37,722 nt of DNA from Anaeroplasmataceae bacterium. Its GTDB lineage: Bacteria; Bacillota_I; Bacilli_A; Acholeplasmatales; Anaeroplasmataceae. Shown here piece by piece: positions 31,947 through 37,722 of the stretch. The stretch covers positions 1 through 37,722 of the forward strand of contig JAIDZC010000005.1 of the NCBI GenBank assembly GCA_029057785.1, given 5' to 3'. The notes under the pieces are model-generated. The model saw nothing but the letters and a program-made list of their open reading frames with translations, made no database searches and had not been told where the DNA came from. How positions within the stretch are numbered: the first letter of the stretch is position 1; every line of letters starts with the position of its first letter. The position numbers and the translations under genes are program-made.

Positions 31947-31975
31947 TTTAAAAGATTATGGAAATATTGTATAAT
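31947..31975 (+). promoter_or_regulatory. Promoter of the yqeG operon
   Basis: TTTAAA (31947-31952) and TATAAT (31970-31975) with a 17-nt spacer, 20 nt before the ATG of yqeG. The -35 is weak. Confidence 0.55.
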
Positions 31976-31995
31976 ATAAAAAGAGGTAAAAAATT

Positions 31996-32553
31996 ATGCT
32001 AAAAAAACTGATTCCAAATGACTACTATAAAACAATAGATGATATTCCATACAATAAACTTTATGCAGATGGGTTTAGACTTATTCTTACAGATTTAGAC
32101 AATACTTTAATTTCTTATTTGGAAAAAGAACCAACAGATAAATTATATGTTTGGAAAAATATGCTTGAATCAATGGGATTTGAAATTATCATTGTATCCA
32201 ATTCCCGTAAGGATAGAGTAGAGCATTTTGCAAATCTGTTAAATTTGCCTTTTGTAAAATTTGCGAAAAAACCTTTACTTTTTGGGATGAAAAAGGCTTT
32301 AAAGCTTGCTAGTAGAGAATATAAAAAAGAAGAGATTTTGGAGATTGGTGATCAGTTGATGACAGATGTATTTGCATCAAGAAGACTTGGGGTACATACC
32401 ATTTTAGTTAAGGCCATAGATAAAAAGACAGAAATTTTACCTACAAAAATCAATCGTAGGCTAGAGCATTTCTTTTTAAATCAAATTGAAAGAAGACATC
32501 CAAGACTTTATCAGCACAAGCTAGATCAATATGTGGTGGACAAAAATGAGTAG
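31996..32553 (+). CDS. yqeG: YqeG family HAD phosphatase
   Basis: A 185-residue HAD IIIA phosphatase of the YqeG family, always linked to yqeH in Bacillota. Motif I is ILTDLDNTLIS with Asp33 and Asp35, motif II is IVSNSRKDRVE, the motif III lysine lies in FAKKPLLFGMKKAL, and motif IV is EIGDQLMTDVFASRRLG. The ribosome binding site is GAGGT. The substrate is not established. Its end overlaps the start of yqeH by 8 nt. It opens a four-gene unit yqeG-yqeH-yqeK-rsfS. Confidence 0.92.
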   Translation: MLKKLIPNDYYKTIDDIPYNKLYADGFRLILTDLDNTLISYLEKEPTDKLYVWKNMLESMGFEIIIVSNSRKDRVEHFANLLNLPFVKFAKKPLLFGMKKALKLASREYKKEEILEIGDQLMTDVFASRRLGVHTILVKAIDKKTEILPTKINRRLEHFFLNQIERRHPRLYQHKLDQYVVDKNE

Positions 32554-33637
32554 AAAATGTATAGGCTGTGGGGCTATTTTGCAGACTCAGGATGAAACAA
32601 AACCTGGTTTTGTACCAGCATTAAATGAAGATATGAAAATTTGTAAGCGTTGTTTTCGAATGATGCATTATAACGAATTGCCTAAGATTGTTGCGACAAA
32701 TAAGGAATATGAGACTGTCATTGATGATGTTGTCAAGAAAAAGGCACTTATGGTTTTTATCGTGGATATCTTTTCCTTTAAATCCACCTTCCATCCAATG
32801 ATGATTAATCGTCTTAAAGCAAAGGATGTTATTTTAGTTGCAAATAAGCTAGATTTATTACCGAAAAGTTCTAATCTTTCCAAGGTAGTAGATTGGATAA
32901 GTAAGGAATGTCAAAGAGTTCAGTTTGATCCACTTGCTATTGGAATTGCATCAGCAAAAAATGGATCTTTTATGGATGAATTGATTTCTACAATTGACTT
33001 AGCAAGAAAAGAGCGAGATGTATATTTTGTGGGTTGTGCAAACGTAGGAAAATCAAGTATAATAAACGCATTGCTAAAAAGAACAACCTCTAGAACTACA
33101 GATGTTATTGCCACATCCTTAATTCCTGGAACGACTTTAAATTCGATTAGGATTCCTTATTTTGAAGATAACTGTGCGTTAGTAGACACTCCAGGACTCA
33201 TCAATGAGAAAGATACTTTAAATCAATTATTTCCTATTTCCTATAAAACGATAGTACCTAACCATGAACTCAAGCCAGTAACCTATCAAATTACAGATCA
33301 AAACAGTATCTGTTTAGGTGGTTTGGCTGTTTTAAGCTTTACAGCAAGTAAAATGGTTTCTGTGACAGTTTATGCTTCTAAGAATTTATATTTGCATCGC
33401 TCTAAAACAGAAAAACTAGATGAATTACTTAAAAATCAACTAGGAAAGCTATTAACCCCACCTACTTTAGAAGAATTAGAAAAGCTAGAGTATACAAAAA
33501 CAAGCTTTCAAATCAATGGAAAGAAAGATATTTGGTTTGCAGGTTTTGGCTTTGTTCAAATCTCAGGAACAACAAAAGTAGATGTGCAGTATATCAAAAA
33601 CACGGAGGTTTACTTAACAAATGCTATTCTTGGGTAA
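32546..33637 (+). CDS. yqeH: Ribosome biogenesis GTPase YqeH
   Basis: YqeH is a circularly permuted GTPase needed for 30S subunit assembly. The 363-residue product begins with a zinc finger (CIGC near residue 5 and CKRC near 35, with PGFVPALNEDMKICKRC between). It has intact G4 VANKLDLL, G1 GCANVGKSSIIN, and G3 VDTPGL, followed by a C-terminal domain with the treble-clef-like RNA-binding region. ATG 32546 is preferred over ATG 32531, since GGTGG lies 7 nt upstream and MSRKCIGCG fits family N-termini. In contrast to rbgA in this window, its NKxD is normal. The 3' end overlaps yqeK by 17 nt. Confidence 0.95.
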   Translation: MSRKCIGCGAILQTQDETKPGFVPALNEDMKICKRCFRMMHYNELPKIVATNKEYETVIDDVVKKKALMVFIVDIFSFKSTFHPMMINRLKAKDVILVANKLDLLPKSSNLSKVVDWISKECQRVQFDPLAIGIASAKNGSFMDELISTIDLARKERDVYFVGCANVGKSSIINALLKRTTSRTTDVIATSLIPGTTLNSIRIPYFEDNCALVDTPGLINEKDTLNQLFPISYKTIVPNHELKPVTYQITDQNSICLGGLAVLSFTASKMVSVTVYASKNLYLHRSKTEKLDELLKNQLGKLLTPPTLEELEKLEYTKTSFQINGKKDIWFAGFGFVQISGTTKVDVQYIKNTEVYLTNAILG

Positions 33638-34205
33638 AATAAAGAAAATGGTAAAAAATAAATTTGCCACTAATGATCATCTAGACCGTTACCAACATAC
33701 TTTAGGTGTAGTAAAAATGGCCAAATATTTGGCCAAGCAATACAAGGTTTCAACGAAAAAAGCTATGCTTGCAGCTTATTTACATGATTATTGTAAGTAT
33801 GATGAAGAAGCGGATATCCTAAAATTATTAAGTGAAAAGGATAAAGAAGAATGCAAGCAATATCCCGTTTTGTATCATTCTTATGCATCTGCTGCCTTTT
33901 ATAAGAAGGAAATTGGGTCAGATGAAGAGATCTATCAGGCAATTAGAAATCATGTGTTTGGAAGACTTGGAATGTCTAGATTAGAAGAAATCGTGCTTAT
34001 TAGTGATTATACAGAAGAAAATAGAGCTTATCCTAGCTGTATTCATTGTAGAGAAATATTGCTTTCTGGAAACTTATATCAAGCGATTTATGAATCTACT
34101 TTACTCACTATTGAGTTTTTGAAAAAGAAAAATATAGTTCCTCATCCTTTACAGCTTGAGGTACTAGATTATTATGAAGGGTTGTGTAAAAATGACATTA
34201 AATGA
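33621..34205 (+). CDS. yqeK: HD-domain hydrolase YqeK
   Basis: A 194-residue HD-domain protein of the YqeK family, a symmetrical Ap4A hydrolase in studied members. The metal-binding pattern is visible in RYQHTLGVVKMAKYLA, AAYLHDYCKY, PVLYHSYASA, IRNHVFGRLGM and LISDYTEENRAYP. In B. subtilis nadD precedes yqeK, and in many mollicutes NadD and YqeK are fused. Here there is neither a fusion nor a nadD gene next to it. The GGAGG upstream of ATG 33621 is 12 nt away, so ATG 33648 is a possible shorter start. It overlaps rsfS by 14 nt. Confidence 0.9.
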   Translation: MLFLGKIKKMVKNKFATNDHLDRYQHTLGVVKMAKYLAKQYKVSTKKAMLAAYLHDYCKYDEEADILKLLSEKDKEECKQYPVLYHSYASAAFYKKEIGSDEEIYQAIRNHVFGRLGMSRLEEIVLISDYTEENRAYPSCIHCREILLSGNLYQAIYESTLLTIEFLKKKNIVPHPLQLEVLDYYEGLCKNDIK

Positions 34206-34524
34206 AATCATTTATACTTGTCTTGGCAAGGTAAAGGCAGAAAATATATTAGAATATAATATGAAGGGACTTTCTCCTTTTTATGATACAATGATTCTTG
34301 CAAGTGTAGATTCAGAGCGTCAGGCTTCTGCTGGTGTATCCTATATTGAAGAAGAGGCATCAAAAGCTGGCTTTAAGATTCGTGGTATTGAAGGAGAGAA
34401 TTCTCCTTGGGTTTTAATTGATTTAAATGATATCATCGTATCAATATTTACAAAAGAAGAACGTGAACGTTTTTCTTTAGAGAAAATATATTTGGATTTT
34501 CCTTGTAAGAAGATTGAAGATTAA
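34192..34524 (+). CDS. rsfS: Ribosome silencing factor RsfS
   Basis: RsfS binds uL14 on the 50S subunit and blocks subunit joining in poor growth conditions. The 110-residue product shows the family core: ENILEYNMKGLSPFYDTMIL, ASAGVSYIEEEASKAG, and GENSPWVLIDLNDIIVSIF followed by SLEKIY. ATG 34192 is chosen over ATG 34174 because family N-termini begin just before the first helix (MTLNEIIYTCLGKV) and AGGG lies upstream at suitable spacing. It is the last gene of the yqeG unit. No strong terminator is seen after it. Confidence 0.93.
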   Translation: MTLNEIIYTCLGKVKAENILEYNMKGLSPFYDTMILASVDSERQASAGVSYIEEEASKAGFKIRGIEGENSPWVLIDLNDIIVSIFTKEERERFSLEKIYLDFPCKKIED

Positions 34525-34571
34525 ATTAATAATACAAAATAGCTAAAAGTGTTTAATAATTTATTTTTCAT

Positions 34572-34600
34572 TTGACAAATTAGTATAAAAGAATTATTCT
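34572..34600 (+). promoter_or_regulatory. Promoter of the 116-aa lipoprotein gene
   Basis: A consensus TTGACA (34572-34577) and TATTCT (34595-34600) with a 17-nt spacer, 29 nt before the ATG. Confidence 0.6.
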
Positions 34601-34629
34601 ATACTATAGAAAACGAAAGGGGAAAAATT

Positions 34630-34980
34630 ATGAAAAGATTTTTTAAATGGTTAGCTGCAAGTGTTGCAACTCTAAGTTTAATTTTATTAGTTGCATGTTC
34701 TAATGTTTCTCAAAGATATGCTGACAAAATTAACAATGCTGCAAAGAATGGCGAGCCTATCACTTTAGAACAAGTTCAAAAAGACTTAGGGGATGATCGT
34801 GTAGATATTCTTATTCTTGGAAATGGCGTTATCATTTCTGTTAAGGGCTGCAAGAGCGTTGAAGACATCAAACAAAAGATTGATGATGGTAAGGATGTAG
34901 AAGGAATCATTGTTACAATTGCCTTAAGTAAAGCAACTTCTGCAGAATATCGTAAAATCACAACTAGCGACTTAAAGTAA
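34630..34980 (+). CDS. Small lipoprotein of unknown function
   Basis: A 116-residue exported lipoprotein. The signal peptide has MKRFFK, then a hydrophobic core and the lipobox LVAC with Cys23 as the lipidation site. The mature part is short and folded (EPITLEQVQKDLGDDRVDIL, then ILGNGVIISVKGCKSVEDIK, then IIVTIALSKATS), reminiscent of small BLIP/SmpA-type alpha-beta modules, though I cannot assign it. One further Cys is present in the mature part. It has its own promoter (34572-34600) and terminator, and AAAGGGG as the ribosome binding site, so it is an independent unit between rsfS and thyA. Confidence 0.75.
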   Translation: MKRFFKWLAASVATLSLILLVACSNVSQRYADKINNAAKNGEPITLEQVQKDLGDDRVDILILGNGVIISVKGCKSVEDIKQKIDDGKDVEGIIVTIALSKATSAEYRKITTSDLK

Positions 34981-35007
34981 GAAAACTATATAAGCAATTA
35001 ACGAAAG

Positions 35008-35047
35008 AATATCCTTTTCTTCTTGTTGAAAAAAAGGGTATTTTTTT
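35008..35047 (+). terminator. Intrinsic terminator of the lipoprotein gene
   Basis: AATATCCTTTT (from about 35008) pairs with AAAAGGGTATT (ending about 35042), 11 bp with one G-U pair, followed by a T7 run. The thyA promoter overlaps it. Confidence 0.8.
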
Positions 35048-35054
35048 GTATAAT
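35026..35054 (+). promoter_or_regulatory. Promoter of thyA, embedded in the upstream terminator
   Basis: TTGAAA (35026-35031), in the terminator loop and right arm, and TATAAT (35049-35054), just after the T-tract, with a 17-nt spacer. It lies 19 nt before the thyA ATG. Confidence 0.65.
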
Positions 35055-35073
35055 AGAAGCTAGGTGATTGAAA

Positions 35074-35940
35074 ATGAAGCAGTACTTAGAATTATGTAAA
35101 ACAATATTAGAGAAAGGTATCAAAAAAGAGGATCGAACTGGGACAGGGACGATATCTTATTTTGGATATCAAATGCGCTTTGATTTAAAGGAAGGATTTC
35201 CTTTATTAACTACAAAGAGAGTTCATTTGAAAAGTATCATTCATGAACTTTTATGGTTCATTAGTGGTGATACAAATATTAAGTACTTAGTTGACCATGA
35301 TGTAAGAATTTGGAACGATTGGCCTTATGCTTCATATCAAAAGTCATCAGAGTATCAAGGGGAGTCCATTGAAGAGTTTGCAGAAAAAATTAAAGCAGAT
35401 GAGGCTTTTGCTAAAGAGTGGGGAAATCTAGGACCTGTCTATGGTAAACAATGGCGAAATTTTAATGGTGTTGACCAATTAGAGTGGTTACTTCATGAGA
35501 TTAAAACGAATCCAACCTCTAGACGTCTGATTATCTCTGCATGGAATCCTGCTGAAATTGATGAAATGGCGTTACCTCCTTGTCATTGCTTTATGCAGTT
35601 TTATGTCAATGAAAACAAGCTTTCCTGTCAGCTTTATCAAAGAAGTGCTGATGTCTTTTTAGGTGTTCCTTTTAATATTGCGAGCTATGCATTATTTACA
35701 ATGATGATTGCACAGGTTTGTAATTTAGAGTTGGGCAGCTTTGTTCATACGATTGGAGATGCCCATATCTATTTAAATCATCTAGAACAAATCAACAAGC
35801 AATTAAAAAGAGAACCAAGAAAGCTTCCTACTATGAAAATCAATCCAAATGTGAAATCTATTTATGATTTTCAATTTGAGGATTTTGAACTTGAAGGATA
35901 TGATCCTCATAAAGGAATTAAGGGAAAGGTTGCGGTATAA
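35074..35940 (+). CDS. thyA: Thymidylate synthase
   Basis: ThyA converts dUMP to dTMP with methylene-tetrahydrofolate and releases dihydrofolate. The 288-residue product shows [34 protein letters not shown], the catalytic Cys170 in [12 protein letters not shown], and the dUMP-binding [20 protein letters not shown]. It also has [12 protein letters not shown] and a C-terminal GIKGKVAV. A moderate insertion near residues 86-120 makes it longer than E. coli ThyA (264). AGGTGA lies 6 nt before ATG 35074. Its stop overlaps the folA start by one base, coupling it to the enzyme that recycles its product. Confidence 0.97.
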   Translation: MKQYLELCKTILEKGIKKEDRTGTGTISYFGYQMRFDLKEGFPLLTTKRVHLKSIIHELLWFISGDTNIKYLVDHDVRIWNDWPYASYQKSSEYQGESIEEFAEKIKADEAFAKEWGNLGPVYGKQWRNFNGVDQLEWLLHEIKTNPTSRRLIISAWNPAEIDEMALPPCHCFMQFYVNENKLSCQLYQRSADVFLGVPFNIASYALFTMMIAQVCNLELGSFVHTIGDAHIYLNHLEQINKQLKREPRKLPTMKINPNVKSIYDFQFEDFELEGYDPHKGIKGKVAV

Positions 35941-36410
35941 TGATTCGTTTAATCTGGGCAATGACGAAAGAACATGTCATTGGTAATAAAAATCGTATAC
36001 CATGGCATATTAAAGAGGATTTACTATATTATAAGAGTAAAACTGAAGGTCAAACCGTTCTTATGGGAGAGGCGACCTACCATTCTTTAAAAGGATATTA
36101 TAAGACAAAACCACTTCCTTATGGAAAAATTTATGTTGCTTCCTTGAATCCAAATTTTTCTATTGAAGATGGGATAGTCATTTCTGATGTAGAGACCTTT
36201 ATGAAGAATAATAAAGAAGATATTTGGGTGGTTGGTGGTGCAAGTATCTATAGACTTTGTCTTTCTTATGCAGATGCTTTATATATTTCTTGGATAAAAG
36301 AAAATTATACTGGTGATGCATATTTTCCAGAGCTTGATTTTGCCAAATTTAACTTAACTTGGGAGAAAGAGACAGATTTGGTTCACTATACCATTTATGA
36401 AAGAGTTTAG
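35940..36410 (+). CDS. folA: Dihydrofolate reductase
   Basis: DHFR reduces the dihydrofolate made by ThyA. The 156-residue product aligns with E. coli DHFR from the first residue: IRLIWAMTKEHVIGNKNRIP, the substrate acid in PWHIKEDL, VGGASIYRL, and YFPEL followed by a C-terminal beta strand. The cofactor-phosphate motif MGRxT reads MGEAT, with Glu at residue 44 (bases 36069-36071), where Arg normally contacts the 2'-phosphate of NADPH. The second phosphate-contact strand (SSQ in E. coli) reads ASLN. It is coupled to thyA and followed 5 nt later by plsC. Confidence 0.94.
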   Translation: MIRLIWAMTKEHVIGNKNRIPWHIKEDLLYYKSKTEGQTVLMGEATYHSLKGYYKTKPLPYGKIYVASLNPNFSIEDGIVISDVETFMKNNKEDIWVVGGASIYRLCLSYADALYISWIKENYTGDAYFPELDFAKFNLTWEKETDLVHYTIYERV

Positions 36411-36415
36411 ATAGT

Positions 36416-37222
36416 ATGATTTTATTATGTTTACTAATGTTACTTGCAGGTGCTTATAGCTATGCATTTTATTTTACAGGGTTATCCTTATGGTTTTATT
36501 TTCTATGGGTACCTGTATCCATAGTCCTTTCCTTTTTAACCTTTGTGTTATTTGTTATACTTGTTTTTCAAGTCTGGATGCGTACAGATCCAAAAGGAAA
36601 AATCCGACACAAGATTTTATACCAGGTTTGCCAGATGGTGTTAATTTTATGTAATATAAAACTCAAGGTGATTGGGAAAGAACATATCCCAAATGAAACC
36701 TTTGTGTGTTATTCTAATCACAAATCTGATATTGATCCTGTAGCTTTATATGTGGCACTTCACAGAACTTGTTCAGCAGTTGGAAAGAAGAGCTTATTTA
36801 AAATTCCAATTATTAAACAGTGTCAGGCAGTTTTTGGTGCAATTTCAATTGATAGAGAAAATGATCGAGCTGCAGCTAAATCTATTATAGAAGCCATTCG
36901 TTCAGTAAAGGCGGGAATGTCTTATATTATATTCCCTGAAGGTGGCATTAAATCTCGTGAAACTGAGGAAATGGTAAATTTACGTGCTGGTGCTTATAAG
37001 CTTGTGATGAAAAGTGGTGCGTTATTATTACCAGCAACAATTATTGGAAGCTCTAATACTAAAAAGAGAAAGACAATTTTTAAGCGTGTCAAAATTACCA
37101 TTATTTTCCATGAGCCTATAAAAGAAGAGGAATATAATCTAATGAATACCACTGAACTTGGGAACAAGGTTATGGAAATGGTAAATGAGGATATTAATCA
37201 ATATGAAAAAGATTATCATTAG
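36416..37222 (+). CDS. plsC: 1-acyl-sn-glycerol-3-phosphate acyltransferase
   Basis: PlsC acylates lysophosphatidic acid to phosphatidic acid in membrane lipid synthesis. The 268-residue product has two N-terminal hydrophobic stretches (about 2-22 and 24-52) and then the acyltransferase domain. Block I, CYSNHKSDIDP, carries the H-x4-D catalytic pair. Other blocks are the AVFGAISIDREND segment, IIFPEGGIKSR, and LLPATIIGS. There is only a weak ribosome binding site, so it probably depends on translation of folA, which ends 5 nt upstream. Its 3' end overlaps the next small gene by 20 nt. Confidence 0.92.
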   Translation: MILLCLLMLLAGAYSYAFYFTGLSLWFYFLWVPVSIVLSFLTFVLFVILVFQVWMRTDPKGKIRHKILYQVCQMVLILCNIKLKVIGKEHIPNETFVCYSNHKSDIDPVALYVALHRTCSAVGKKSLFKIPIIKQCQAVFGAISIDRENDRAAAKSIIEAIRSVKAGMSYIIFPEGGIKSRETEEMVNLRAGAYKLVMKSGALLLPATIIGSSNTKKRKTIFKRVKITIIFHEPIKEEEYNLMNTTELGNKVMEMVNEDINQYEKDYH

Positions 37223-37409
37223 TAGTTTAATTTTATCATTTCTATGCTTTTTTACAGGCATTGGGTTAATTATTTTTGCATCTAATAGCTTAAATTTGTC
37301 CATAATGTATGCAGGCTTATCTTTATTATGTATTGGCATTTTAGGATATACAATTTTAGGATTTATTTTGTTTTTTTATTGGTATAAGAATAAAAGTGGG
37401 GTGAAATAA
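37203..37409 (+). CDS. Small two-helix membrane protein
   Basis: A 68-residue membrane protein with two hydrophobic helices (about 3-26 and 33-60) and a short Lys-rich tail (YKNKSGVK). ATG 37203 begins MKKIIIS, a natural membrane-protein start; the ATG at 37185 lies deeper inside plsC. It overlaps plsC by 20 nt and its TAA overlaps the next start by one base (TAATG), so the three genes form one translated chain. I recognise no family. Confidence 0.6.
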   Translation: MKKIIISSLILSFLCFFTGIGLIIFASNSLNLSIMYAGLSLLCIGILGYTILGFILFFYWYKNKSGVK

Positions 37410-37722
37410 TGGAATTGATTTATTGGATAGTAGGTGCTATTTTAGTTATAGCTATAGCGATATCGGTTTTTATTATTATAAATAATCGTAAAATTCAAAA
37501 AAGAAAAAATGATATTATCAAGCTTTTTACAAATGCTTGTAAAGAAAAGGGCATTGAGAATTTTAAGATAGAATATGTGAAAAAGGATACTCATGATTTC
37601 TATTTTGAGGATGAAAAAAATATTTATTACATTAAGATAATTTATAATTTTTCTCACCATGAAATTTGTATTACTAATCCCATACAATGGCTATTGAGAA
37701 AATTAAGTGACCATAATGAAAC
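37409..37722 (+). CDS. Single-helix membrane protein, cut by the window end
   Basis: The first 104 residues of a gene that runs off the window. GGGGTG lies 5 nt before the ATG. The product begins with a membrane helix (IYWIVGAILVIAIAISVFII), then a basic NNRKIQKRK stop-transfer segment and a soluble cytoplasmic domain (LFTNACKEKGIENFKIEYV; FEDEKNIYYIKIIYN). It is coupled to the preceding small membrane gene. No function can be given from this part. Confidence 0.65.
   Translation, partial: MELIYWIVGAILVIAIAISVFIIINNRKIQKRKNDIIKLFTNACKEKGIENFKIEYVKKDTHDFYFEDEKNIYYIKIIYNFSHHEICITNPIQWLLRKLSDHNE

Noticed and set aside
1-37722. CRISPR arrays, tRNA or rRNA genes and complete insertion sequences
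   Set aside because: No regularly spaced repeats, no cloverleaf-like stretches and no intact transposase with terminal inverted repeats were seen on either strand.

Overview
The window is a low-GC Bacillota chromosome segment, most likely from the Bacilli/Erysipelotrichales side of the phylum. The basis is gene content and order: prfB, rbgA-rnhB-topA, ftsY-ylxM-ffh, yrrN/yrrO-like U32 genes, greA, yqeG-yqeH-yqeK-rsfS, thyA-folA-plsC. TGA is used as a stop (the Rpn-like fragment, recX and rbgA end in it) and an RF2 gene is present, so this is not a TGA=Trp mollicute. A complete sigma-K/sigma-E-type gene points to a spore-forming or formerly spore-forming lineage. I cannot fix the genus.

Layout. 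1-1400: accessory edge with the tail of an Rpn-like (PD-(D/E)XK) protein, a minus-strand hypothetical with a degenerate ParB-like domain, a decayed open frame and a 63-residue Cys protein. 1400-8630: prfB-yitT-recX (overlapping genes), then glgB and glgP, each with its own promoter. 8640-11100: a membrane-anchored MutS-domain ATPase facing a HAD hydrolase. 11180-19240: an unknown membrane protein, a soluble FtsK/SftA-type translocase, a polytopic signal peptidase I, rbgA, rnhB and topA. 19240-23250: an AT-rich accessory island with a 40-aa ORF, a lipoprotein, a secreted HEXXH metalloprotease split by a T7 homopolymer, a minus-strand gene remnant and two imperfect copies of one terminator-like repeat. 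23270-27160: an AAA ATPase, then the SRP operon ftsY-ylxM-ffh. 27200-31930: a P-loop kinase, the tRNA-hydroxylation U32 pair, a small unknown gene, a YgjP-type metallopeptidase, greA and, convergent with it, the sigma factor. 31990-34530: yqeG-yqeH-yqeK-rsfS, mostly ribosome assembly. 34630-37722: a lipoprotein, thyA-folA, plsC and two small membrane proteins, the last cut by the window end.

Most of the window is core information processing (termination, SRP, topoisomerase, ribosome GTPases, GreA) plus glycogen turnover and dTMP/folate synthesis. No complete new defence or metabolic system is evident. The most interesting signals are: (i) the secreted metalloprotease whose two halves join by a +1 shift at TTT-TTT-TAA; (ii) RbgA with G4 changed from NKxD to CKSS; (iii) DHFR with Glu44 where NADPH-binding Arg is usual; (iv) prfB without the programmed frameshift but with a terminator-like hairpin in its leader; (v) FtsK without membrane segments beside an unknown membrane protein; and (vi) a repeated terminator unit flanking the accessory island.
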